Assembly: GCA_043785105.1 (NCBI GenBank)
Contig: JAYVXO010000103.1
Coordinates: 1-64,000 of the forward strand
Length of the DNA stretch: 64,000 bases
Direction: 5' to 3'
Origin: Fimbriiglobus sp043785105
GTDB lineage: Bacteria; Planctomycetota; Planctomycetia; Gemmatales; Gemmataceae
Shown here: piece by piece, positions 18,319-26,958 of the stretch
How positions within the stretch are numbered: the stretch's first letter is position 1
How the letters are laid out: the number at the start of each line of letters is the position of its first letter
Translations under genes and position numbers: made by a program
The notes under the pieces: generated by a model
What the model was told of the DNA's origin: nothing
Seen by the model: the letters and a program-made list of their open reading frames with translations, nothing else
Databases searched by the model: none

Positions 18319-19017
18319 ATGAGTTACCGTTTGCTCGTCATCGAGGATGAACCGGAAATCGCGGACTATTTAGTCCGCGGTTTGCGTGAGGAAGGCTTCA
18401 CGGTCGAACACGCCGCCGACGGCGAAACCGGCTGGCACGCCCTGACGCAGGGCGGCGGTTGGGACGTGGTGTTGTTGGATTGGTGGCTACCCGGTCAGGA
18501 CGGCTTGGCAATTTTGAAACGATACCGCCGCAACGGCGGTATCGCGCCGGTGTTGTTCATGACGGCACGGGACAGTGTCCCGGATCGCGTTCAGGGGTTG
18601 GACGGCGGGGCGGACGATTACCTGTGCAAGCCGTTCGCGTTCGATGAACTCTTGGCCCGCATTCGCGCACTTACTCGCCGACCGACACGGAACGCCACGA
18701 AGCTGAAGTATCAAGATGTTTCGATTGACCTCGCCACCCACTCGACCCGTCGCGCGGGTCTCGCGTTGGATTTGACGGCGAAAGAGCAGTCGTTGCTCGT
18801 CTACTTGTTGCGGCACCCCGGCGAAGTGCTTTCCCGGACGCGCATTTACGAACACGTTTGGGACGAGCGCTACGACGGCCTCTCGAACACGCTCGAAGTT
18901 CATGTCATGGAATTGCGTCGAAAGCTCGAAGCCCACGGACCCCGGTTGATTTTTACGTTGCGAAATCGCGGCTACCGCTTCGGTGACCCGCCGTCCGAGG
19001 GGGATGCGTCCGCGTGA
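18319..19017 (+). CDS. OmpR/CusR-family response regulator
   Basis: A 232-residue DNA-binding response regulator. The receiver domain has the acidic pair ED at 9-10, the phospho-acceptor Asp54 in VVLLDWWLPG, and the conserved Lys in DYLCKPF. A winged-helix OmpR domain occupies about 130-225 (LDLTAKEQSLLVYLLRHPGE, RTRIYEHVWDE, LEVHVMELRRKLE, LIFTLRNRGYRFG). GGGGAG precedes the ATG. Its stop overlaps the GTG start of the histidine kinase by four nucleotides. Its place at the end of the RND operon suggests metal-dependent control of system A, as in CusRS or CzcRS. Confidence 0.9.
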   Translation: MSYRLLVIEDEPEIADYLVRGLREEGFTVEHAADGETGWHALTQGGGWDVVLLDWWLPGQDGLAILKRYRRNGGIAPVLFMTARDSVPDRVQGLDGGADDYLCKPFAFDELLARIRALTRRPTRNATKLKYQDVSIDLATHSTRRAGLALDLTAKEQSLLVYLLRHPGEVLSRTRIYEHVWDERYDGLSNTLEVHVMELRRKLEAHGPRLIFTLRNRGYRFGDPPSEGDASA

Positions 19018-20432
19018 CTCTGACGACTCGGCTGACCACGTTCTTTCTCGCCGCACTGGGCTTAACGCTCTTCGTGTTTTCCCTGTCGGTGTACGTCCTC
19101 GTGCGTGCCGATCTTTATGCCCAAGTCGATGCCCGGTTGCACTCCGCCCTCGACATCATTTCTGCCGTAGTCGAAGTTCACGCGGATGATGTGGAATGGG
19201 AAGTCACGGACCGACGATTAGTGATTGGTGGCGGTGCGGTAGCATGGAGCGTGAACTCGCCAGAGGGAATTCGTGTTGATGGCTCCGTTCAACAAAAGCA
19301 CGATTCCCGTGACTCCGCATCGTGGCGAGTCCTGCGGAAACGGATCGAGCCTTCCAAAGAGCTGGCCACAACACCGGAAGATCATGGTGATAAAGCCCAC
19401 CTTTACCCCTACCTCGACTTTATCGTCGCGGAATCGCTGACGCCGGTTTACGGTGCGCTCACGCGGTTGGCGTTGATCCTGATTGGGGTTTCAGTTGGGG
19501 TTTGGGTGACGGCGTTGTTCGGCGGGCGGTGGGTGTGCCATCGGGCGCTGAAGCCCGTGACGCGGATGGCAGAACAAGCGGCGTTGATGTCCGCGATGGA
19601 TATGCGGGAACGTCTGGCCGTGCCATCGACGGGTGATGAACTCTCGACCCTCGGGCAATCGTTCAACGGGCTTCTAGCACGGCTCGAAGAATCGTTCGAG
19701 CGTCAACGGCGCTTCACCGGGGATGCGTCGCACCAACTCCGCACGCCCTTGGCCGCCATCTTGGGGCAAGTCGAAGTCAGCTTGCGGCAACCGCGCAGTG
19801 CCCACGATTACCACGAGACGTTGGAAACCGTCCACGGTCGCGCACGGCATCTGATCCAGATTGTCGAAGCCCTTTTGTTCCTCGCCCGCTCCGATGCCGA
19901 TGCCCTGCCGACGAGCGTGACACCGATCCGTTTAACGGCTTGGTTAAACGAGCACGTCACGACGTGGTCGAAGCACCCGAGGGCGGGCGATCTCCGTCTC
20001 GAAGTGCCTGAAAATGATTCGTGCGAAGTTGCCGTTCACCCGGTCTTGTTGGCCCAACTACTGGACAACCTGCTCGACAACGCCTTCAAGTACAGCCCGA
20101 TAGATACTGCTGTCACCATTCAGGTTGCACGGGACCAAGTAGGCGTCACGATGGCCGTCGGGGATTGCGGGCCGGGGATTGCGATTAGCGACCGGCCCCA
20201 CGCCTTCGACCCTTTTTTCCGGAGCACTTCGGCCCGACGGACCGGCGTGCCCGGTATCGGACTCGGGCTAGCGATCGTTCGCCGGATCGCCGAAGCCTTT
20301 CAGGGTCGTGTTCACGTCAGTGATGCCAACGGAATCGGTTGTCGAATCGAAGTGTGGTGGCCCGCATTACCTGAGCTTGTCTCACCGAAAATGTCACATT
20401 CTGTGGCCTACGAAATTTCCCAAATCGGCTGA
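19014..20432 (+). CDS. Membrane sensor histidine kinase of system A
   Basis: A 472-residue kinase starting at GTG 19014, within the regulator's stop codon (GTGA). Helix one spans about 10-31, a periplasmic sensor domain of about 110 residues follows, and helix two is LALILIGVSVGVWVTALFGG. A HAMP-like linker follows, then HisKA with the phospho-acceptor His240 in ASHQLRTPLAAI. The ATPase domain has N-box LLDNAFKYS, G1 box DCGPGI and G2 box GIGLGLAIV. The architecture is CusS/CzcS-like. The periplasmic loop contains few Cys or Met residues, so a classic Cys-based metal site is not evident. Transcription of system A probably ends here; about 100 nt separate it from system B. Confidence 0.88.
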   Translation: MTLTTRLTTFFLAALGLTLFVFSLSVYVLVRADLYAQVDARLHSALDIISAVVEVHADDVEWEVTDRRLVIGGGAVAWSVNSPEGIRVDGSVQQKHDSRDSASWRVLRKRIEPSKELATTPEDHGDKAHLYPYLDFIVAESLTPVYGALTRLALILIGVSVGVWVTALFGGRWVCHRALKPVTRMAEQAALMSAMDMRERLAVPSTGDELSTLGQSFNGLLARLEESFERQRRFTGDASHQLRTPLAAILGQVEVSLRQPRSAHDYHETLETVHGRARHLIQIVEALLFLARSDADALPTSVTPIRLTAWLNEHVTTWSKHPRAGDLRLEVPENDSCEVAVHPVLLAQLLDNLLDNAFKYSPIDTAVTIQVARDQVGVTMAVGDCGPGIAISDRPHAFDPFFRSTSARRTGVPGIGLGLAIVRRIAEAFQGRVHVSDANGIGCRIEVWWPALPELVSPKMSHSVAYEISQIG

Positions 20433-20535
20433 TCCGTTCAAACCCGCTGCAATGTGACGAGCTAGACTCGGTATACTATTCAGATTGAGTTTTTGATATG
20501 TCGTTACTTGGCATACCCGTCACGAAGTTGAAAGG

Positions 20536-22170
20536 ATGAGTCGCGTGCAGAAGACTTTCAACGAGGTCGTCGTACTAGAAGTCCCCCCCCCCCAACCCGA
20601 ACGGCGTCATTCCGTTCGGAGTGGGTTGATCGCAATGACACGGTTTATCTTGTCGGGCATCCCCACTGTCGTTGTGCTGCTTTTGGCGGGTGGTGTGGGT
20701 TGGTGGGGGCACCACAACGAATGGAAAGTCCCGAAGTTTTCGCAACTGAACGGTGAAGTCGAAGAAGCCGATGATTGGTGCAAGGAGCATCATGTTCCGG
20801 AGTCCATTTGCATTATCTGCAAACCCGAACTGGCACCCGAGGTGAAGTCGTGGGGTTGGTGTAAGAGTCACGGCATTCCCGAATGCACGTTGTGCCACCC
20901 GGAACTGGTGCAACTCTCCGATGCCGTCGTGGTCACGGATACGGACTTGGAGCGAGCGAAACGGGCGTTGAACTTCACAGCACGTTCGGAAAACAACCCG
21001 ATCTGTAAAAGCCACCAGCGTCTAATTCAGTTCACTAGCAATCAGGATGTTGAGAAAGCCGGTATTGCCGTCCAACCCGTCGGCATGGCCCCGGCCCTGG
21101 AGTTCATCTCCGCGCCTGGTGAAATCGGTTACGACCCGACGCGGGTTGTTCACCTCTCCAGCCGGTTGCCCGGCAGCGTTTGGCGTGCGTTCAAACACCT
21201 GGGCGAGCCGGTGAAGCAAGGGGACGTACTCGCACTGATTGATGCCGCCGAAGTCGGCAAGACGAAGGCGGAGCTAGTCCAGGCGTTCGGCCTCCTTCAA
21301 CTGAAGTTGAAGTTGCTAGCCAGCGTCAAGAATTCCGAGGGAGTGATTCAAGAATCGCGGCTGCGTGAAGTCGAATCTGCTGTCAAGGAAATTGAGATTC
21401 GCGTCGATGCCGCCCGCCAAGGGCTGGTAAATTTGGGACTGCCACTCCGCGAAGCGGAACTCCAGAATGTGACGCCCGACCAACTCAAAGCCAAGCTGCA
21501 TTTCTTGGCGATTCCGACCGAGATCGCCCAATCACTGGATCCCCAGAACACTACGTCCAACCTCCTGCCCCTCATCGCCCCGATGGATGGCGTGATCGTC
21601 TCACGGGATGTCGTGGCCGGTGAAGTGGTCGATAGCGCCCGGATTCTTTACGAGGTGGTGGATACCCGCCAACTCTGGATCAAACTCGATGTCTCCGGGG
21701 AAGACGCCCGGCGACTGAAGCTCGGCCAACCTGTCAGGTTTACACCGGATTCGGGCAACGAGGAACTGACCGGAAAGCTGGCGTGGATCAGCACCCAAGC
21801 CGACCCCAAAACGCGCACCGTGAAAGTTCGCGTGGACCTACCCAACCTCGGTGGCGAGCAGCGGGCGAACACCTTCGGCACCGGCAAAATCATCCTCCGC
21901 GATGAACCCGCCGTCGTCTCCGTGCCCAACGACGCGGTGCAATGGGAAGGCTGTTGCAACGTGGTCTTTGTCCGTGATAAAAACTACCTCCAAGAAGACG
22001 CGCCGAAGGTGTTCTCCGTCCGCAAAGTCCGCACCGGCGTGAAGACCGAGACCCAAACCGAGATCATCGCCGGCCTCCAACCCGGCGAAGTCATCGTCAC
22101 CAAAGGCAGCGGCGTTCTTCAGGCTGAACTGTCTCGCGCAAACTTCGGCGCCGGATGCTGCGGCAAGTGA
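20536..22170 (+). CDS. RND efflux adaptor with N-terminal Cys/His metal-binding modules (system B)
   Basis: A 544-residue adaptor. After a cytosolic leader and an anchor helix (GIPTVVVLLLAGGVGWWG) come two Cys/His modules of the form WCK-x-H-x2-PE-x(1-2)-C-x2-C-x-PEL (residues about 76-130) and a third partial CKSH motif near 157. CusB-like lipoyl, hairpin and barrel domains follow (DVEKAGIAVQPVG, VKQGDVLALIDAAEVG, LIAPMDGVIVSRDVVAGEVV, QLWIKLDVSGEDARRL). The C-terminus ends GAGCCGK with two more Cys. AAAGG directly abuts ATG 20536, so GTG 20545 may be the true start. A run of eleven C residues lies at codons 16-20. It pairs with the pump at 22337. The modules suggest soft-metal or zinc capture; metal identity is not known. 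Confidence 0.85.
   Translation: MSRVQKTFNEVVVLEVPPPQPERRHSVRSGLIAMTRFILSGIPTVVVLLLAGGVGWWGHHNEWKVPKFSQLNGEVEEADDWCKEHHVPESICIICKPELAPEVKSWGWCKSHGIPECTLCHPELVQLSDAVVVTDTDLERAKRALNFTARSENNPICKSHQRLIQFTSNQDVEKAGIAVQPVGMAPALEFISAPGEIGYDPTRVVHLSSRLPGSVWRAFKHLGEPVKQGDVLALIDAAEVGKTKAELVQAFGLLQLKLKLLASVKNSEGVIQESRLREVESAVKEIEIRVDAARQGLVNLGLPLREAELQNVTPDQLKAKLHFLAIPTEIAQSLDPQNTTSNLLPLIAPMDGVIVSRDVVAGEVVDSARILYEVVDTRQLWIKLDVSGEDARRLKLGQPVRFTPDSGNEELTGKLAWISTQADPKTRTVKVRVDLPNLGGEQRANTFGTGKIILRDEPAVVSVPNDAVQWEGCCNVVFVRDKNYLQEDAPKVFSVRKVRTGVKTETQTEIIAGLQPGEVIVTKGSGVLQAELSRANFGAGCCGK
20583..20593 (+). repeat. Homopolymeric (C)11 tract inside the system B adaptor gene
   Basis: Eleven consecutive C residues, read as the Pro-Pro-Pro stretch near residue 18. 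Tracts of this length are prone to slippage. A one-base change would close the frame before the membrane anchor, leaving only a downstream start such as ATG 20635. Confidence 0.8.
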
Positions 22171-22216
22171 AAGTAGACTCGGTGGAATCATCAGAAATAC
22201 TGCTCTCGGGTCGAAT

Positions 22217-22308
22217 TGAGTTCCGGCCTCGACGAGCCGTGGGGGTAAACCCCACGGCTCGTCGGAACTCAGTTTGAACCGCTCGCGGTAAAGTGAGCTG
22301 TTCAAACT
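22217..22308. repeat. Compound intergenic palindrome between adaptor and pump genes
   Basis: Three nested or adjacent inverted repeats are visible. GACGAGCCGTGGGG at 22231-22244 pairs perfectly with 22250-22263. The flanking TGAGTTCC at 22217-22224 pairs with GGAACTCA at 22264-22271, leaving a 6-nt bulge. AGTTTGAAC at 22271-22279 pairs with GTTCAAACT at 22300-22308. The element lies inside an otherwise continuous efflux operon, so its RNA may adjust expression of the pump relative to the adaptor. It has the look of a dispersed repeat inserted into the gap. Confidence 0.7.
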
Positions 22309-22336
22309 CAATGCCACAAACCTTAAAGATATATTC

Positions 22337-25300
22337 ATGTACTGGCTGATTAGTTTTTCGCTGAATTACCGCTGGCTAGTTATCCTGGGCGCCGTCGCGG
22401 CTGCGGTGGGTGGGCTGTTGGCGATGCGGCAGCTTGACATTGATGCGTTTCCGGACACCACGCCGGTGCAAGTTCAGATCAACACGACGGCACCATCGCT
22501 CGGGCCGGAGGAGGTCGAACAGCAGATCACTTTCCCCATTGAGCAAGCGCTGAATGGCCTCCCGAAGATCGAGCAATTGCGGTCCATCTCGAAGTTCGGG
22601 TTGTCGCAAGTTGTCATCATCTTTGCGGACGGAACCGACATCTACTTTGCCCGTCAACTTGTGACCGAACGGCTATCGACGGTACAACTGCCGCAGGGTT
22701 TGGAACGCCCCAAGCTGGGTCCGGTGTCCACCGGGTTAGGGGAAGTCTTTCACTACGTTGTGACCGGAAACGGCGATGACGTTACCCAACTCCGCACGAT
22801 CCATGACTGGGTGATTCGGCCTCAGATGCGGAAGGTGGGCGGCGTCGCGGAGGTCAACTCGTGGGGTGGGTATGAACGGCAATACCAAGTGCGAATCGAC
22901 CCGACTCTGTTGGCGAAGTACGGGTTCACGTTCGATAAGGTGACGGCTGCGCTGCGGGAGAACAACCAGAACGTCGGCGGCGGGGTCATCGACCAAGGCA
23001 GTAATTCGTTGCTCGTCCAGGGTTTGGGTCGCACATCCTCGTTAGACCAAATTCGGCAAATCCAGATCGCGGCAATCGAAGGGGTTCCGATCCGGATTCG
23101 TGACGTGGGCGAGGTCAAGATCGGCCATGAGGTCCGACGGGGGGCCGTCACCGCCGACGGCAAAGGCGAGGTGGTGCTGGGTCTGGGGTTCCTCACGATG
23201 GGGGAGAACAGCCATGAGGTCACGTCCGCTTTGAAGGCCAAACTCGACGAGGTGAAACTCGGGCTACCGGCCAACGTGCAAGTGCAACCCGTCTACGACC
23301 GGACGGAGCTGGTGGACTATGTGATTGCAACGGTGCGGGCGAATTTGTTTGAAGGCGGGCTGTTCGTCGTGGTCGTCTTGTTCCTGTTCCTGGGCAATCT
23401 CCGGGCGGCGTTCATCGTGGCGCTGGCCATTCCGTTGTCGATGTTGTTCGCCTTCACCGGCATGTGGCGGTTCGGCATCGCGGCTAGCTTGTTGTCACTC
23501 GGCGCGCTGGATTTCGGCATGATCGTCGATTCCTCGGTGGTCATGATCGAGAATTGCGTGCGGCGATTGGCGCACAACCCCGAAGGACTTAGTCGGACCG
23601 AGGTGATACGGGATGCTGCTATTGAAGTCCGCAAGCCGACGCTGTTCGGGGAACTCATCATCCTGATCGTCTACTTGCCGATCCTGACACTGGAAGGGGT
23701 TGAAGGCAAACTGTTCCGACCGATGGCCCTCACCGTGATCTTCGCCCTAGCCGGGTCGATGCTGGTGTCCATGACGTTGATGCCCGCGCTGGCGAGTTTG
23801 CTTTTGCCCAGAAAAATCAGCGAGCGCGAACCCATCCTTCTGCGACTCATCAAGGCGATCTACGTCCCGATCCTCAAGTTGACGATGCGGCACAAACTCG
23901 CCGTGATGCTCTTCGCGGCGACGGTGTTGTTCATCGCGTTCGGCATGATCGCGCCGAACCTCGGGTCGGAGTTCGTGCCGAAGCTGTCCGAAGGCGCGAT
24001 TGCACTGAACATCATTCGCTTACCGGGAACGAGCCTCGAAGAATCGGTCGCGCGAAACACGGCATTGGAGGTAGCGATTCTCAAAGCGTTTCCGGACGAG
24101 GTCCAACACGTCTGGAGTCGCATTGGATCAGCCGAGATCGCAACCGACCCGATGGGGACCGAGTTAACGGACATGTACATCACCTTGAAGCCTCGGCACA
24201 AGTGGGTCAAGGCGGAGACGCAGGAGAAGTTAACCGAACTGATCGAGAAGGAATTGCGTAGCATCCCCGGTCAGAAAATCGCGTTTGAACAGCCGATCGA
24301 AATGCGAATCAGCGAGATGGAAACCGGCATTCGCACGGACCTCGGGGTTCTGTTGTTCGGCGACGACCTGGAGGTGTTGAAGGCCAAGGCCGGCGAGATC
24401 GAACAAGTCATGAAAACCATCCCCGGTGTGGCGGACTTGTCCGTCGAGCAAATCACCGGGCAACGGGTTCTGCAAGTGAAGGTGAAACAGGACCAAATCG
24501 CCCGGTACGGCATCCCGGTTCGGGCGGTTCTGGACCTGATTGAAAGCATTGGTTCCAAGCCGATGGGCGACGTGATCGAAGGCCAATTGCGGTTCCCGCT
24601 CATCGTTCGCTTGCCGGAGAAGTGGCGGCAAAGCCCGGAGGCGGTCGGCAAGATTGAAATCCCCACCGCGTCCGGGGAACGGATTCCGCTGGCGCGGTTA
24701 GCCGACATCACGATCCTCGAAGGCCCCTCCACCATCACCCGCGAATGGGGCCAACGCCGCATCGCCATCACGTGCAACATCCGTGGCCGAGATTTGGGCA
24801 GATTCGTGGCGGAAGTTCAACGCAAAGTGAAGGCCGAAGTGACACTTCCCCCTGGTCGCTACCACATTACCTACGGCGGTCAGTTCGAGCAGTTGCAACG
24901 CGCCAGTTTACGGTTGATGATCGTCGTGCCACTTGCCCTCGTGATGATTTTTCTGTTGCTGTATGCTACCTACGGCAACGTGATGGACACGTTCCGCGTC
25001 TTCACCGGGGTGCCGTTTGCGTGGGTCGGTGGCATCGTGGCGTTGTGGTTACGGGATATGCCGTTTTCAATCTCGGCTGGTGTCGGCTTCATCGCGCTAT
25101 CTGGTGTGGCAGTGTTGGATGACATGATTTTGGTCAGCTACGTGCGGCAGTTGATCGAACGCGGGCGGACACTGGAACAAGCCGTGGAAGAGGCGGCCAT
25201 CACCCGACTCCGACCCGTGCTCATGACGACGCTCGTGGCGTGCCTTGGTTTCGTGCCAATGGCATTGTCCACTGGCATGGGTGCCGAGGTGCAACGGCCG

Positions 25301-25453
25301 CTAGCAACCGTGGTGATCGGTGGCGTCATCTCGGCGATGATTATGTCACTGCTGGTGTTGCGAGTTTTGTTTCTCGTGACGGGAAAACTATCGGGGATCG
25401 GTCGGCGAAAAGTATTGGCCACACCAACACAATTGACCGCCGTTCACCGTTAA
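22337..25453 (+). CDS. Heavy-metal-type RND efflux pump, CzcA-like (system B)
   Basis: A 1038-residue inner-membrane pump of the HME-RND family. N-terminal landmarks are LDIDAFPDTTPVQVQI and SKFGLSQVVIIFADG. The helix-4 motif DFGMIVDSSVVMIENCVRRL keeps the two Asp and the Glu used for proton relay in CzcA. The C-terminal half has VGFIALSGVAVLDDMILVSY and RPVLMTTLVACLGFVPMAL. Translation begins at ATG 22337, 166 nt after the adaptor, with a compound palindrome between them. It works with the Cys/His adaptor upstream. No TolC-like gene lies in the same orientation, so the exit duct may be the minus-strand protein at 27585 or one shared with system A or C. Confidence 0.88.
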   Translation: MYWLISFSLNYRWLVILGAVAAAVGGLLAMRQLDIDAFPDTTPVQVQINTTAPSLGPEEVEQQITFPIEQALNGLPKIEQLRSISKFGLSQVVIIFADGTDIYFARQLVTERLSTVQLPQGLERPKLGPVSTGLGEVFHYVVTGNGDDVTQLRTIHDWVIRPQMRKVGGVAEVNSWGGYERQYQVRIDPTLLAKYGFTFDKVTAALRENNQNVGGGVIDQGSNSLLVQGLGRTSSLDQIRQIQIAAIEGVPIRIRDVGEVKIGHEVRRGAVTADGKGEVVLGLGFLTMGENSHEVTSALKAKLDEVKLGLPANVQVQPVYDRTELVDYVIATVRANLFEGGLFVVVVLFLFLGNLRAAFIVALAIPLSMLFAFTGMWRFGIAASLLSLGALDFGMIVDSSVVMIENCVRRLAHNPEGLSRTEVIRDAAIEVRKPTLFGELIILIVYLPILTLEGVEGKLFRPMALTVIFALAGSMLVSMTLMPALASLLLPRKISEREPILLRLIKAIYVPILKLTMRHKLAVMLFAATVLFIAFGMIAPNLGSEFVPKLSEGAIALNIIRLPGTSLEESVARNTALEVAILKAFPDEVQHVWSRIGSAEIATDPMGTELTDMYITLKPRHKWVKAETQEKLTELIEKELRSIPGQKIAFEQPIEMRISEMETGIRTDLGVLLFGDDLEVLKAKAGEIEQVMKTIPGVADLSVEQITGQRVLQVKVKQDQIARYGIPVRAVLDLIESIGSKPMGDVIEGQLRFPLIVRLPEKWRQSPEAVGKIEIPTASGERIPLARLADITILEGPSTITREWGQRRIAITCNIRGRDLGRFVAEVQRKVKAEVTLPPGRYHITYGGQFEQLQRASLRLMIVVPLALVMIFLLLYATYGNVMDTFRVFTGVPFAWVGGIVALWLRDMPFSISAGVGFIALSGVAVLDDMILVSYVRQLIERGRTLEQAVEEAAITRLRPVLMTTLVACLGFVPMALSTGMGAEVQRPLATVVIGGVISAMIMSLLVLRVLFLVTGKLSGIGRRKVLATPTQLTAVHR

Positions 25454-25478
25454 CACGTTTCAAATGAGGTCGAACCTG

Positions 25479-25838
25479 ATGAAGATTTGGATTCACGCAC
25501 CACTGCTTTTGGTGCTTCTGCTTGTGATTGGTTGTGAGCAAAAAAGCACAACCCAGACGACTGAAAAGAAGGACGGCAAAGCGGTGGCCAAGGCGGGTGC
25601 GAAGCATGGCCACAGTGATTGGTGGTGCGACGAACACGGGGTCAAAGAAGAAGTCTGTAGCATGTGCGACGCGAAGGTGGCCAAGGCATTCCAGGACAAG
25701 GGGGATTGGTGCAAGGAACACACCCGTGCCAAGAGCCAATGTTTTATCTGTGACCCCAGCTTGAAGGCGAAATTCGCCAGTGAATACAAAGTGAAATACG
25801 GCAAAGAACCGCCAGAGCCAGAAGGCCAACTTCCGTAA
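25479..25838 (+). CDS. Small lipoprotein with tandem Cys/His modules, candidate periplasmic metallochaperone
   Basis: A 119-residue lipoprotein. ATG 25479 is preferred because GAGGT lies nine nucleotides upstream and the signal peptide then ends in a lipobox (LLLVIGC). The mature part repeats the module seen in the adaptor at 20536: WWCDEHGVKEEVCSMC, then WCKEHTRAKSQCFIC. Each offers three Cys and one His, a typical zinc or soft-metal site. The Lys/Glu-rich tail ends PPEPEGQLP. It begins 25 nt after the pump stop codon, so it belongs to the system B operon. It probably hands metal to the adaptor. The family has no gene name known to me. Confidence 0.75.
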   Translation: MKIWIHAPLLLVLLLVIGCEQKSTTQTTEKKDGKAVAKAGAKHGHSDWWCDEHGVKEEVCSMCDAKVAKAFQDKGDWCKEHTRAKSQCFICDPSLKAKFASEYKVKYGKEPPEPEGQLP

Positions 25839-25943
25839 CTGAGATTTGCAAAACCATTCTCATGGCGGCCTCACGACGCTCTCATAGAAATTGAGCTAAA
25901 CTCACGACCTGAAGTTGCGGAGCCGATACTTGGAGATCAACCC

Positions 25944-26543
25944 ATGCGGAATTTGATGACCCGAGTGAGTTTGCTAATCGGGTGTTGTGCGCTGGTCAGC
26001 AATAACGTCGTTGTTGCCCAAACGCCAACGACACCAACGACTCAGCAACCAAAACTCACGCTGAAAAACACCATCGTTAGCAGCACGAACGCGACGCAAC
26101 CGACTCTTTCAAAGGGCTTGATGGGATCGGCACCGGCCTTGCCGACGACCGGAATTCCGTACAACCCAACAACTGGAACTCCGGCGGGCAGCGGTTTAAT
26201 CACAGGTACGGGCGTCGGTACCGGGACCACGACCAACCTCGCGGACTTTCAGCGGCAGTGGGCGGAGATCATTCTGCTAGCCGACCACATTGCAATCTTA
26301 CTCGGCGTGCAGTTCAACAGCCCAATCGAAGAAGCGTTTTTTGTCCTGTCGGTTGCCAAACTGTATTTTGCGAGTCAACAAACTCAGACCTCGCAACGTA
26401 GAAGTTTTAGCAACGGTGCGAGCAATCTGTCGAACGGCGTGACTGGTAGTTCGACCACGCTGTCACCCCTAGCAACACCCGCAACCAAGAGCGGAAAGCT
26501 AACGATTGCGAATCCGATAATCAGCAGCACGCCGAAGAAGTAG
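25944..26543 (+). CDS. Exported Thr/Ser/Pro-rich protein of unknown function
   Basis: A 199-residue protein with a signal peptide (VSLLIGCCALVSNNVVVA) and low-complexity flanks rich in Thr, Ser and Pro. A central 60-residue segment is compact and amphipathic (FQRQWAEIILLADHIAILLG, then IEEAFFVLSVAKLYFAS). A short motif occurs near both ends of the mature chain: KLTLKNTIVSST near residue 36 and KLTIANPIISST near the C-terminus. I do not recognise a family. It follows the system B lipoprotein by about 105 nt and precedes the palindromic element, so it could be the last gene of that operon or stand alone. Confidence 0.6.
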   Translation: MRNLMTRVSLLIGCCALVSNNVVVAQTPTTPTTQQPKLTLKNTIVSSTNATQPTLSKGLMGSAPALPTTGIPYNPTTGTPAGSGLITGTGVGTGTTTNLADFQRQWAEIILLADHIAILLGVQFNSPIEEAFFVLSVAKLYFASQQTQTSQRRSFSNGASNLSNGVTGSSTTLSPLATPATKSGKLTIANPIISSTPKK

Positions 26544-26595
26544 CCGGGGTGAGCATCACATGTGTTGGTGAAGGTTTGCACACAGTTTGCCGGAT

Positions 26596-26816
26596 TTCAG
26601 GCTGAAAGCCTGGAAGAACTCAGCCCAGGGTAAGCCGCTTCGGCGTAACCCTGGGTTCACGGATCGCTTTTCCTAGCAGTCTGAAGGACTGCGAGCCGAG
26701 AGTCAGGAACGATGGCTGTCAGCCCTTCAGGCTGAGACTTTTTATGGTGACGACCCAGGGCGTCGTCGCCAAGCCTCCTTGCCCTGGGCTGAGTGCTGCC
26801 AAGCTTTCAGCCTGAA
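26596..26816. repeat. 221-bp non-coding element with long imperfect terminal inverted repeats and inner hairpins
   Basis: The outer arms, TTCAGGCTGAAAGC at 26596-26609 and GCTTTCAGCCTGAA at 26803-26816, are exact complements. The pairing continues imperfectly inward through CAGCCCAGGG at 26621-26630 and its partner near 26782. Inside are further hairpins: CCCAGGGTA with TACCCTGGG-like pairing near 26624-26655, GCAGTC with GACTGC at 26676-26692, and CAGCC-TTCAG-GCTG near 26720. No ORF is present. It looks like a miniature inverted-repeat element or a REP/BIME-type cluster. No target-site duplication was identified. The rest of the 26544-26958 gap shows nothing further that I can support. Confidence 0.7.
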
Positions 26817-26958
26817 GACAAGAATGCCAGTGCAGTGAACAAATTTTCGATCAACTCTCGTGACGCTTACCCAAGTAGACGGTCGTAGTGCATTGATATT
26901 TGTCAAGAACCCAGCCAGCCCGAGAGCAATTTCGGGCTGGCTTTTTTTGCGAGTTGCT

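Noticed and set aside
26596..26816. Possible CRISPR array or structured RNA gene
   Set aside because: The repeats are inverted, not regularly spaced direct repeats, and no cas genes are near. No known RNA family could be recognised by eye.
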